A stretch of DNA of 7,294 bases from Candidatus Kuenenia stuttgartensis (lineage in GTDB: Bacteria; Bacteroidota; Bacteroidia; Flavobacteriales_D; Crocinitomicaceae), in contig CALPRR020000129.1 of assembly GCA_943326025.2 (NCBI GenBank), forward strand, positions 1 through 7,294. The letters run 5' to 3'. Numbering within the stretch: the stretch's first letter is position 1; each line of letters begins with the position of its first letter. The notes below the pieces were generated by a model that saw only the letters and a list, made by a program, of their open reading frames with translations, ran no database searches and had not been told where the DNA came from. A program made the position numbers and the translations under genes. Shown here piece after piece: positions 1 through 6,738 of the stretch.

Positions 1-1379
1 CCTAATTCTTCTAATTTCTTAACCAATGAAGCTTCGACATATCTAGGAGCAGCTCTCGAAAAACGTTGCGTCGCTCTTAATACATCCTTCGCTAATTGAT
101 CACCTACATGAACAACTGGTAACAATGATGAATCTTCATTTTCATTTTCTTCATCTTCATCTTCGATGTTTGACTCAAGGTAAACTCTTAAGAATCCATC
201 AAATTTTATAACCTCACCTTTAGCTTGGAAAGTTTCCTCTAAGGTTGGAGCTCCAATTTTCACGACTGTTCTTTCCAATTGAGCATGACTCATTTGAGAA
301 GCAATTGATCTTTTCCAAATCAATTCATATAAACGAATCTCTTCTGGTTCACCATCAATTGTATGCTTTGAAAAGTCAGTTGGTCGAATCGCCTCGTGCG
401 CCTCTTGAGCGTTAGCGTTTTTAGTTTTATATTTTGTTGGCTTAGAATATTCTTTACCGTAAGCTGATTCAATTTCTTTTTGAGCTCCATCGATTGCTGT
501 ATCTGATAGATTTACAGAATCTGTTCTCATATATGTTATTTTCCCCGCTTCATATAAACGTTGTGCCACAGACATCGTTCTAGAAACTGAAAAACCTAAT
601 TTCAAACTTGCTTCTTGTTGAAGAGTTGAAGTTGTAAATGGATAAGCTGGGATTTTAGTTGCTGGTTTTTGAGTAACATCAACAACTTCAAATGAAGCTT
701 TTTTGCATTTTTCTAATAATGTTTTTACATCCTCGATATTCGCCAATTGAGGCGCATATTCTGCTTTTATTTTTTCTTTACCTTTAATAAATACAGCATT
801 TAATTTGAAAAAAGTTTCAGAAGCAAACTTCATGATTTCTTTTTCTCTTTCAACAATTAAACGAACTGCAACTGATTGAACTCTACCTGCAGATAAACTT
901 GGACGAACTTTTTTCCATAAAACTGGAGACAATTCGAAACCTACCAAACGATCTAAAACTCTTCTTGCTTGTTGTGCATTTACAAGTTCCTGATTAATGT
1001 TTCTTGGGTTTTCAATCGCTTTTGTTATTGCATTTTTTGTAATCTCATTAAAAGTGATTCGCTTCGTTTCTTTTTTACTCAAATTCAACGTCTCATATAA
1101 ATGCCATGAGATAGCTTCTCCCTCGCGGTCCTCATCGGTAGCTAGCCATACAACTTCCGCTTCTTTTGCTAATTTCTTCAGTTCTGCAACGACTTGTTTT
1201 TTGTCTAGCGAAACTTCATAATTGGGATGAAAATCATTTTCAATATCAATCGCTAATCCTTTCTTAACTAGATCACGCACATGGCCATAACTTGATTTTA
1301 CAACGAAATCTTTACCTAAATAACCTTCGATTGTTTTTGCTTTTGCAGGTGACTCTACTATTACTAAATTCTTAGCCAT
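1..1379 (-). CDS. topA: DNA topoisomerase I (type IA), N-terminal part; C-terminus beyond left edge
   Basis: TopA relaxes negatively supercoiled DNA by transient single-strand cleavage and so sets chromosomal supercoiling. The frame is open on the minus strand from ATG at 1379 to the window edge (459 codons), with no internal stop or frameshift. Seen directly: the Toprim start VIVESPAKAKTI with the catalytic-type Glu at residue 9; the DEDREGEA motif with Asp82 and Asp84 (metal binding); SAGRVQS at 163-169; the active-site motif ITYMRTDS with the cleaving tyrosine at residue 283 (codon 531-533); and QEAHEAIRPTD at 325-335. An acidic run (residues 402-416, mostly Glu, Asp and Asn) interrupts the domain that follows. 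The last complete codons read LVKKLEEL, which in the family continues into GIGRPST; that part and any zinc fingers lie outside. The start is fixed by the conserved MAKNLVIVES beginning. The gene is divergent from miaB. Identification is secure; only the length is unknown. Confidence 0.97.
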   Translation of the reverse strand, partial: MAKNLVIVESPAKAKTIEGYLGKDFVVKSSYGHVRDLVKKGLAIDIENDFHPNYEVSLDKKQVVAELKKLAKEAEVVWLATDEDREGEAISWHLYETLNLSKKETKRITFNEITKNAITKAIENPRNINQELVNAQQARRVLDRLVGFELSPVLWKKVRPSLSAGRVQSVAVRLIVEREKEIMKFASETFFKLNAVFIKGKEKIKAEYAPQLANIEDVKTLLEKCKKASFEVVDVTQKPATKIPAYPFTTSTLQQEASLKLGFSVSRTMSVAQRLYEAGKITYMRTDSVNLSDTAIDGAQKEIESAYGKEYSKPTKYKTKNANAQEAHEAIRPTDFSKHTIDGEPEEIRLYELIWKRSIASQMSHAQLERTVVKIGAPTLEETFQAKGEVIKFDGFLRVYLESNIEDEDEENENEDSSLLPVVHVGDQLAKDVLRATQRFSRAAPRYVEASLVKKLEEL

Positions 1380-1420
1380 ATACTTCTATTGAATTTGATC
1401 GATAACACAAAAATGTGGTA

Positions 1421-1451
1421 CAAATTAAATGTAATTTATTTCTAATTGCAA
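1421..1451 (-). promoter_or_regulatory. Candidate Bacteroidota-type promoter for topA
   Basis: Read on the minus strand, TTG (plus-strand 1449-1451) is followed after exactly 20 nt by TTAATTTG (1428 down to 1421). That is one mismatch from the TAnnTTTG -7 element used by the Bacteroidota primary sigma factor. Transcription would start near 1414 and give a leader of about 35 nt before the topA ATG. The spacing equals that of the better miaB promoter on the other strand. In a region this AT-rich a one-mismatch hit can arise by chance, so this is only a candidate. Confidence 0.4.
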
Positions 1452-1604
1452 TAACAAAATTTTTAACTGCTAAAATAATCAGTTTTATAAATTTGATTTT
1501 CAAACACTTATGTCTTTCATTTTTATTTTTATCCAAAAATTATGTAAATAAGAAAACTAGCAGATGAAATTTTAACGTTTTTAAACATTAATTCTTACTG
1601 ACAT

Positions 1605-1636
1605 TTTGACATAGTGATCAATTTTAATTACTTTTG
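1605..1636 (+). promoter_or_regulatory. Bacteroidota-type promoter driving the miaB operon
   Basis: TTTG at 1605-1608 (the -33 element) is followed after 20 nt by TACTTTTG at 1629-1636, a perfect match to the TAnnTTTG -7 element of the Bacteroidota primary sigma factor. The predicted start site is near 1641-1643, leaving a leader of only about 15 nt before the miaB ATG at 1657. No Shine-Dalgarno sequence is present; the leader is A-rich, as usual in this phylum. The elements and spacing are seen directly; use as a promoter is inferred. Confidence 0.75.
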
Positions 1637-1656
1637 TAATCCAATTAAAAATTGCA

Positions 1657-3117
1657 ATGAGTACGATTGATTTAGGACAAAATAAAGTGATTGACGAAAG
1701 TAGACAAGGTGAAGCAATAATTATTGAAAGCGGAAATAATACTGGATCAAAAAAACTATATGTTGAAAGTTATGGTTGCGCTATGAACTTTTCAGACAGT
1801 GAGGTTGTAGCTTCGATTTTAACGAAAGACGGATATACTACAACAAGAAATGTTGAAGAAGCTGATTTAATCTTAATAAATACGTGTTCAATTAGAGACA
1901 ACGCTGAAGTTAGAGTTCGTAAACGTTTAACTGATTTTAGAAAACATAAAAAAACAAATCCAAAATTAGTGGTTGGAATCCTTGGTTGTATGGCTGAGCG
2001 ATTAAAAAAATCATTATTAGAAGATGAAAAATTAGTTGATATTGTTGCAGGTCCAGATACTTACAGAGATTTACCAAATTTAATTTCTGAAGTTGAAAGC
2101 GGTCAAAAAGCTGTAAACGTCTTACTTTCAAGAGAAGAAACATACGCTGACATCTCACCTGTTCGTTTAGATCAAGGAGGAGTTACAAGTTTCGTTAGTA
2201 TCATGAGAGGCTGTGATAATATGTGTTCGTTCTGTGTTGTTCCTTTTACAAGAGGAAGAGAGCGTTCAAGAGATCCTCAAACAATTGTAAGAGAATGTCA
2301 TGAATTATTTGATGCTGGATACAGAGAAGTAACTTTATTAGGTCAAAATGTAGATAGTTACCGATGGAATACTACTTCTAAAGGCGAAATAAAGGATGAA
2401 ACAATTCCTTCAACAAATTTTGCTGAATTGTTAGAAATGGTTGCGAAAGTATCACCAGATTTAAGAGTTCGTTTTTCAACTTCACATCCAAAAGATATGC
2501 ATGATGAAGTGCTGCATACCATGGCTAAATATGAAAATATCTGCCCATCTATACATTTACCAGTTCAATCAGGAAATACTGATGTATTAACTCGTATGAA
2601 TCGTGGATATTCTAGAGAATGGTATTTGGATCGTGTTAAAGCTATTAAAACAATTCTTCCAGATTGTACCATTTCAACGGATTTAATTGTTGGATTCTGT
2701 GATGAAACCGAAGAAGAACATAAAGATACTTTATCCTTAATTGATGAAGTTCAATTTTCATTTGCATTCATGTATACCTACTCAGAAAGACCTAAAACGC
2801 TAGCTGAACGAAAATATACAGATAGTGTTCCAGAAGAAGTTAAGTCGAAAAGATTAACTGAAATCATTGAAAAACAAAGAAATTATTCTCACGAAATCAA
2901 TAAAAAACAAATTGGTAAAACAGTAAAAGTTTTGGTGGAAAATGTTTCTAAAAAATCAGAAGAACACATGTCTGGCCGAGATGGTCGAAATACTGTTGTT
3001 GTTTTCCCTAAAGGAAATTTAACGAAAGGCCAATATGTTCTAGTAAAAGTGGAAGATTGTACTTCTGCAACTTTATTAGGAAGTGTAGTTGAAATCTGCA
3101 AACCATATTCAAATTAA
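1657..3117 (+). CDS. miaB: tRNA-2-methylthio-N6-dimethylallyladenosine synthase MiaB
   Basis: MiaB is a radical-SAM methylthiotransferase that adds a methylthio group at C2 of i6A37 in tRNAs reading UNN codons, after MiaA has prenylated the base. The 486-residue protein shows all three expected parts. The N-terminal UPF0004 domain has the auxiliary-cluster cysteines C41 (in SYGCAMNFSDSE), C77 (INTCSIR) and C111 (LGCMAERLK). The radical-SAM core starts at MRGCDNMCSFCVVPFTRGRE with the CxxxCxxC cysteines C186, C190 and C193. The C-terminal TRAM domain (about 413-482) binds tRNA. Length is a little above the usual 440-480 because of a short N-terminal extension of about 30 residues, which I recall also in flavobacterial MiaB. 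The ATG at 1657 follows a good promoter. The gene is first of a five-gene run; the next gene starts 6 bp after its stop. All six cluster cysteines are present, so it should be active. Confidence 0.97.
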   Translation: MSTIDLGQNKVIDESRQGEAIIIESGNNTGSKKLYVESYGCAMNFSDSEVVASILTKDGYTTTRNVEEADLILINTCSIRDNAEVRVRKRLTDFRKHKKTNPKLVVGILGCMAERLKKSLLEDEKLVDIVAGPDTYRDLPNLISEVESGQKAVNVLLSREETYADISPVRLDQGGVTSFVSIMRGCDNMCSFCVVPFTRGRERSRDPQTIVRECHELFDAGYREVTLLGQNVDSYRWNTTSKGEIKDETIPSTNFAELLEMVAKVSPDLRVRFSTSHPKDMHDEVLHTMAKYENICPSIHLPVQSGNTDVLTRMNRGYSREWYLDRVKAIKTILPDCTISTDLIVGFCDETEEEHKDTLSLIDEVQFSFAFMYTYSERPKTLAERKYTDSVPEEVKSKRLTEIIEKQRNYSHEINKKQIGKTVKVLVENVSKKSEEHMSGRDGRNTVVVFPKGNLTKGQYVLVKVEDCTSATLLGSVVEICKPYSN

Positions 3118-3123
3118 TCAATT

Positions 3124-4362
3124 ATGAATCTTCAACAAGTTAAACAACGTTTTGGCATAATTGGAAACGCTCCGCTATTAAATAGAGCATTAGAAGTAGC
3201 TATTCAGGTTGCTCCTACTGATATTTCGATATTAGTAAATGGTGAAAGTGGAACAGGAAAAGAAATGATACCTCAAATTATTCATCAATTGAGTTCTAGA
3301 AAACATGGAGAATACATCGCTGTTAACTGCGGTGCAATTCCAGAAGGAACGATTGATTCTGAATTATTTGGACACGAAAAAGGTTCGTTTACAGGTGCTG
3401 CTGGAAGCCGTCAAGGTTATTTTGAAGTTGCAAATGGAGGAACAATATTTTTAGATGAAGTAGCTGAATTACCCATGCAAACGCAAGTTCGTTTGTTACG
3501 TATTTTGGAAACAGGTGAATTTATTCGTGTTGGAGCTTCAAAGCCAATCAAAACAAATGTTAGAGTTGTTGCTGCTACAAACGAAAACATGCAGCGAGCG
3601 ATTGCTTCAGGGAAATTTAGAGAAGATTTATACTATCGTTTAAATACAATTCCGATTTATCTTCCACCTTTAAGAAATCGACAAGAAGATATTCATTTGA
3701 TTTTTAGAAAATTTGCAAGTGATTTTGCAGATAAATATAAAATGCCTTCTATTAAATTAACTGCTGATGGAGCTGATTTATTGAGTTCATATTCTTGGCC
3801 TGGAAATATTCGTCAGCTTAGAAATATGGTAGAACAACTTTCCGTTATTGAAACATCTCGAGAAATTGATGCCGTAAAATTAGCTGCATATTTACCGAAA
3901 GAAGGAGAAACCACTCCACTTGTAGTTGGAGGAAAACAAGAAGAATCTTTTTCAGAAAGAGAATTGATGTATAAATTCTTATTCGACATGAAAAAGGATT
4001 TGAGCGAGTTAAAAAAATTGGTCATTGAAATGGTGAATCAAAATGGTTCTATTCAATTAAACACTGACCAATCTGCAATGGTGAATCGCTTTTATCAAGA
4101 AGTAAATCCTACATCAACAGGCGCACTTTTATTAACGAATACGCCATCTGAAGAAAGAACGCCTTATGTCGCTCAAGTAACGGAAGACATTGACGAACAC
4201 ATAGAAGTTGAAGAATCATTATCATTAGAAGACCGTGAAAAAGAATTGATTCGCAAAGCATTAGAAAAACATAGAGGAAAACGAAAATATGCTTCTGAAG
4301 AATTAGGAATTTCGGAAAGAACATTGTATCGTAAAATCAAAGAATATAATTTATCCGAATAA
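3124..4362 (+). CDS. Sigma-54-dependent transcriptional activator (AAA+ plus Fis-type HTH, no sensory domain)
   Basis: A bacterial enhancer-binding protein that would use ATP hydrolysis to open promoters bound by RpoN (sigma-54) RNA polymerase. The AAA+ domain begins almost at the N-terminus: Walker A GESGTGKE (40-47), the sigma-54 contact loop as GSFTGA (87-92, canonical GAFTGA), Walker B GGTIFLDE (105-112), the arginine-bearing FREDLYYRLN (165-174) and the sensor-2 region WPGNIRQLRN (225-234). Residues about 277-305 look like a charged amphipathic helix (FDMKKDLSELKKLV), followed by a poorly conserved acidic linker. A Fis-type helix-turn-helix (about 373-410, ending ISERTLYRKIKEYNL) binds DNA. 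There is no receiver, GAF or PAS domain, so activity may be set by a partner protein or expression level, as in PspF. It lies 6 bp after miaB and overlaps the next gene by 1 bp. Target promoters are unknown. The family is certain; no specific gene name is justified. Confidence 0.95.
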   Translation: MNLQQVKQRFGIIGNAPLLNRALEVAIQVAPTDISILVNGESGTGKEMIPQIIHQLSSRKHGEYIAVNCGAIPEGTIDSELFGHEKGSFTGAAGSRQGYFEVANGGTIFLDEVAELPMQTQVRLLRILETGEFIRVGASKPIKTNVRVVAATNENMQRAIASGKFREDLYYRLNTIPIYLPPLRNRQEDIHLIFRKFASDFADKYKMPSIKLTADGADLLSSYSWPGNIRQLRNMVEQLSVIETSREIDAVKLAAYLPKEGETTPLVVGGKQEESFSERELMYKFLFDMKKDLSELKKLVIEMVNQNGSIQLNTDQSAMVNRFYQEVNPTSTGALLLTNTPSEERTPYVAQVTEDIDEHIEVEESLSLEDREKELIRKALEKHRGKRKYASEELGISERTLYRKIKEYNLSE

Positions 4363-4874
4363 TGAAGTTATTTCTTTTCATATCTCTTTCTATCGTTTTG
4401 ACATCATGTTGGCCTTCAAGTGTTTCATTGGTCGATTCAGGTTCTATGCCTCCAGAATGGAAAACATTTACAGTTAAGACATTGGATTTAGAAGCACCAA
4501 ATGCACCAAACAATTTAGCTTCCGTTTTAACAGAAGAAATTAAGGACGGTATTCAAAACAATACTCGTTTATTAATCAACCCGAAAGCCGGTGCTGGTGA
4601 AATATCAATTGAAGGAGTTGTTACAAATTATTCTGCAGATCCAATTGCTATTCAACAAGGTGATGAAGCTGCTAAAAACAGACTTTCAATGAGTGTAAAT
4701 TTCACGATTTACATATCCAAACCGAAAGAAGATAAGATGACTTTAACAAGTACTCAATTCATTGATTTTGATCCGATCACATCAGATTTCTCATCAAACG
4801 AAGTAAGTTTATATGAAGAAATTAATAAAAAAATTGTGCAGGATGTAATAAATAAATTACTTTCGAACTGGTAA
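4362..4874 (+). CDS. lptE: LptE-family outer-membrane lipoprotein (LPS assembly)
   Basis: LptE partners with the barrel LptD to insert lipopolysaccharide into the outer leaflet of the outer membrane. The 170-residue product starts with a lipoprotein signal peptide: MK, a hydrophobic core and the lipobox LTSC, giving cleavage before Cys16. The following WPSS lacks an acidic surface-export signal, consistent with a lipoprotein facing the periplasm. The body fits the Bacteroidota LptE family as I remember it: a segment like SMPPEWKTFTV near 28-38, an LTEEIKDGIQNNTRL helix (56-70), a GEISIEGVVTNYSADPIAIQ strand pair (79-98), the AAKNRLSMSV segment and a C-terminal helix ending NKLLSNW. The ATG shares its A with the stop of the upstream activator gene (TAATG), indicating translational coupling, and its own stop overlaps the next start the same way. 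Sequence identity in this family is low, so the assignment rests on the overall pattern plus synteny. Confidence 0.85.
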   Translation: MKLFLFISLSIVLTSCWPSSVSLVDSGSMPPEWKTFTVKTLDLEAPNAPNNLASVLTEEIKDGIQNNTRLLINPKAGAGEISIEGVVTNYSADPIAIQQGDEAAKNRLSMSVNFTIYISKPKEDKMTLTSTQFIDFDPITSDFSSNEVSLYEEINKKIVQDVINKLLSNW

Positions 4875-6220
4875 TGATGAATTTAGAAAAAATAGCGCAA
4901 CGTATTAAATCTCCAGATTTATGTGATTCAAATGATATTGAATCATTAAAAAATTTGGCTGAAAAATATCCGTATAGTCAAGTTTTTTCAATTCTATACT
5001 TAAAAGCTTTATCGCACAACAACGATATTCGTTTTGACGAAGAATTACAGCAGCATGCTTACAGAATAACTGATCGCGTTCGCTTATTTGAATTAATTGA
5101 AAATAAAAAAATCGATTTTAGTGTTCCTGAAACAATAGAAATTCAACCTGCTGAACCATTAGAAAGTATAGAGGTTCCAGTTGAAAATGTAATCGCTCCA
5201 ATTCTTACCTTAGTTCCTGAAACTGAAGTTCAAATTTCAATTCCTATAACAACAATCCCTGAAACGGATGAATACGAGGAAGAAATGGAATTTATTGGTG
5301 AAAAAGAAATCATTTCTGAAGATGAAGAAGAATTAGTTGAGGAAAATATAGAGCTTATAATTGAAACACCTGAATTGGAAGCATCAATTATTGAAGAAGA
5401 AATCATACCTAATTTTGAGATTGAAGATTTATCAGAAATAGAGAAAATTGAAACGGAAGAAAATGATTATCCTGAAAATGGAGAGTCCATTTTTGATGAA
5501 TATATAGTTGATGATGAAGAAACGGAAATCATTCAACCAATAACAACTGAAATTGAAGAAATTATTCCTATTCAAGATGAAATAATCATTGAAGTTGAAG
5601 AGGAAACAGAGATTGAAGCTGAAGCAGAAAAGACAAGTGAATTAAAAGAATTTGAAACTGAAATCATTTCTCAAGCAATTGCTGGAGTATATGATTTAGC
5701 AATGATTGAAACAATTGCTAAACAAGAAGCTGAAGAACAGGATGTAGAGGAAGAGGAAAATGAAGTTGAAGAACAAAATTCAATTCCTGAACCTAAAATT
5801 GAATCTCAAGGTAAAAAATCATTTTCTTCTTGGCTAAAAGCAAGTCAGTCGAATGAAATTGAAAATGATCTCTCAACTGAAATTTCAATTAACCCTATTG
5901 AAACTATTCCTCCCAAAGAGAAAATCGAAGCGATTGTTGAAAATTTCATAAAAGAAGAACCAAAAATATCTCGCTTAGCAAAAGAAGAAAAAATAGAACA
6001 AAAAGAAAAAGTTGAGTTCTTTTCTCCTGTCAAAAAAGCAAAGTCAAGTATCGATGAAAACCTAATGCCAGTAAGCGAAACATTGGCAAAAATATTTGCT
6101 GCACAAGGTAATTTTCCGAAAGCAATTTTCGCTTATGAACAATTAATCTTGATAAAACCAGAAAAAAAGACTTTCTTTGCAAATCAAATAGAAAAATTAA
6201 AAGAAAAATTAAATACATAA
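4874..6220 (+). CDS. Uncharacterised Glu/Ile-rich protein with TPR-like C-terminus
   Basis: Function unknown. Three parts are visible in the 448 residues. Residues 1-80 are helical, with a segment LKNLAEKYPYSQVFSILYLKAL and then TDRVRLFELI, resembling a conserved N-terminal domain I recall in flavobacterial proteins encoded between lptE and secG. Residues about 81-310 are low-complexity and extremely acidic: I count 60 Glu in residues 131-300 (35%), interleaved with Ile, Thr and Pro, probably disordered. A short ordered-looking island GKKSFSSWLKAS (313-323) follows. The last 50 residues (SETLAKIFAAQGNFPKAIFAYEQL onward) look like one TPR hairpin. There is no signal peptide or membrane segment, so it is probably cytoplasmic. 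The start overlaps the lptE stop by one base (TAATGATG); the second ATG at 4877 is equally possible. secG follows after 6 bp. The TPR end suggests a protein-interaction role, an inference only. Confidence 0.88.
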   Translation: MMNLEKIAQRIKSPDLCDSNDIESLKNLAEKYPYSQVFSILYLKALSHNNDIRFDEELQQHAYRITDRVRLFELIENKKIDFSVPETIEIQPAEPLESIEVPVENVIAPILTLVPETEVQISIPITTIPETDEYEEEMEFIGEKEIISEDEEELVEENIELIIETPELEASIIEEEIIPNFEIEDLSEIEKIETEENDYPENGESIFDEYIVDDEETEIIQPITTEIEEIIPIQDEIIIEVEEETEIEAEAEKTSELKEFETEIISQAIAGVYDLAMIETIAKQEAEEQDVEEEENEVEEQNSIPEPKIESQGKKSFSSWLKASQSNEIENDLSTEISINPIETIPPKEKIEAIVENFIKEEPKISRLAKEEKIEQKEKVEFFSPVKKAKSSIDENLMPVSETLAKIFAAQGNFPKAIFAYEQLILIKPEKKTFFANQIEKLKEKLNT

Positions 6221-6226
6221 ACACAA

Positions 6227-6541
6227 ATGGAATCATTACTTTCAATCATTATTATTTTAGCTAGTATCTTATTAATAGCTGTTGTTTTTATTCAAAACCC
6301 TAAAGGTGGTGGTTTAAGCACTGACTTTGGTTCTGCTCACCAATTAGGTGGTGTAAAAAAAACAAATGATTTTATTGATAAAGCAACTTGGTCTTTAGCA
6401 GGTACAATTATGGTTTGTAGCATTGTATTATCAGTAATGTTGAAACCAGCTGAAATTAAACTACCTAAACAAGAAAATCCAGAGCAAAGTCAAGGTGGTG
6501 AAAAGCCAGCTAATCCAGTTAAAGAAGTTACTAAAGAATAA
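6227..6541 (+). CDS. secG: Preprotein translocase subunit SecG
   Basis: SecG is the small accessory subunit of the SecYEG channel in the inner membrane and stimulates SecA-driven protein export. The 104-residue product has the family layout: a first membrane helix at about 3-22 (rich in Ile, Leu, Val), the conserved cytoplasmic loop FIQNPKGGGLSTDFG (21-35), and a second membrane helix at about 53-72 after KATW. A hydrophilic tail of about 32 residues (73-104, rich in Lys, Glu, Pro and Gln) follows, as in many Bacteroidota SecG proteins. The ATG at 6227 is 6 bp after the preceding stop with an A-rich leader and no Shine-Dalgarno sequence. It is the last gene of the miaB operon; two hairpins, the second a terminator, follow its stop at once. 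Confidence 0.95.
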   Translation: MESLLSIIIILASILLIAVVFIQNPKGGGLSTDFGSAHQLGGVKKTNDFIDKATWSLAGTIMVCSIVLSVMLKPAEIKLPKQENPEQSQGGEKPANPVKEVTKE

Positions 6542-6558
6542 TTTAGTCGAAACTAAAT
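6541..6558 (+). other. Perfect 7-bp hairpin abutting the secG stop codon
   Basis: ATTTAGT (6541-6547) and ACTAAAT (6552-6558) are perfect reverse complements around a CGAA tetraloop (6548-6551). The stem begins at the last base of the secG stop codon and ends 4 nt before the terminator stem. It has no U tract of its own, so it is not a terminator. In the mRNA it could protect the 3' end or block read-through folding, which is inference. It is AU-rich with a single G-C pair, so stability is modest. Confidence 0.5.
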
Positions 6559-6562
6559 ATAT

Positions 6563-6597
6563 AAATGTCAGTCTGTCATAGGCTGACATTTTTTTTT
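6563..6597 (+). terminator. Rho-independent terminator of the miaB-secG operon
   Basis: AAATGTCAG (6563-6571) pairs perfectly with CTGACATTT (6583-6591). Two more pairs (T6572-G6582 wobble, C6573-G6581) extend it to an 11-bp stem with a 7-nt loop. A run of nine T (6589-6597) follows on the plus strand. It sits 21 bp after the secG stop and separates this operon from groES. There is no matching T tract on the other strand, so it acts rightward only. Confidence 0.9.
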
Positions 6598-6683
6598 GAA
6601 TAAACTTTTAGAAAACAGTAAAGATTGTCACTAGTAATAAATAAAATTCTTGTGAAATCTGTTAAAATGACACGTTACGCTCA

Positions 6684-6700
6684 TTGGCATAAAATTGGGG
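6684..6700 (+). promoter_or_regulatory. Weak candidate promoter signals upstream of groES
   Basis: The 141 bp from 6598 to 6738 must hold the groESL promoter because a terminator precedes it, but no full consensus is present. The best -7-like element is TAAAATTG (6690-6697), one mismatch from TAnnTTTG, without a TTG at the usual 17-23 nt upstream. It overlaps TTGGCAT...TTGGGG (6684-6700), which resembles a sigma-54 -24/-12 promoter but has GG where the -12 GC belongs. Either would give a leader of some 30 nt. No CIRCE inverted repeat (the HrcA operator) is seen. The signal in use is therefore undecided. Confidence 0.3.
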
Positions 6701-6712
6701 TATTTATCAGCG

Positions 6713-6726
6713 TTAATTTAAATTAA
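6713..6726. repeat. Perfect 14-bp AT-only palindrome before groES
   Basis: TTAATTTAAATTAA reads identically on both strands and ends 12 bp before the groES ATG, inside the probable leader. It could be a binding site or simply AT-rich chance; with no G or C in it, chance is a serious possibility. As RNA it has no loop and would fold poorly. Confidence 0.35.
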
Positions 6727-6738
6727 ATTATAAAAAAT

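Noticed and set aside
997..1221. Plus-strand open frame of 74 codons, rich in Phe and Ser
   Set aside because: It lies fully antisense to the conserved Toprim region of topA and has no recognisable family; it is a shadow of the real gene.
1406..1417. CACA-AAAA-TGTG small hairpin between the topA start and its candidate promoter
   Set aside because: Only a 4-bp stem in AT-rich sequence; too short to be significant without conservation.
1465..1484. AACTG ... CAGTT inverted repeat with a 10-nt spacer
   Set aside because: Five-base arms with mismatched flanks are expected by chance in a 277-bp AT-rich region.
1937..2158. Minus-strand open frame inside miaB, and similar ones at 2889-3101, 3813-4025, 4109-4324, 5845-6033 and 6030-6245
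   Set aside because: All are antisense to genes with clear family motifs or strong codon continuity, and none has a recognisable product.
5281..5770. Repetitive-looking GAA-rich DNA that could suggest a tandem repeat array
   Set aside because: No fixed unit length or exact copies are visible; it is the codon pattern of the Glu/Ile-rich protein, not a DNA repeat.
6598..6738. CIRCE operator (HrcA site) expected before some groESL operons
   Set aside because: The TTAGCACTC / GAGTGCTAA arms are absent on both strands.
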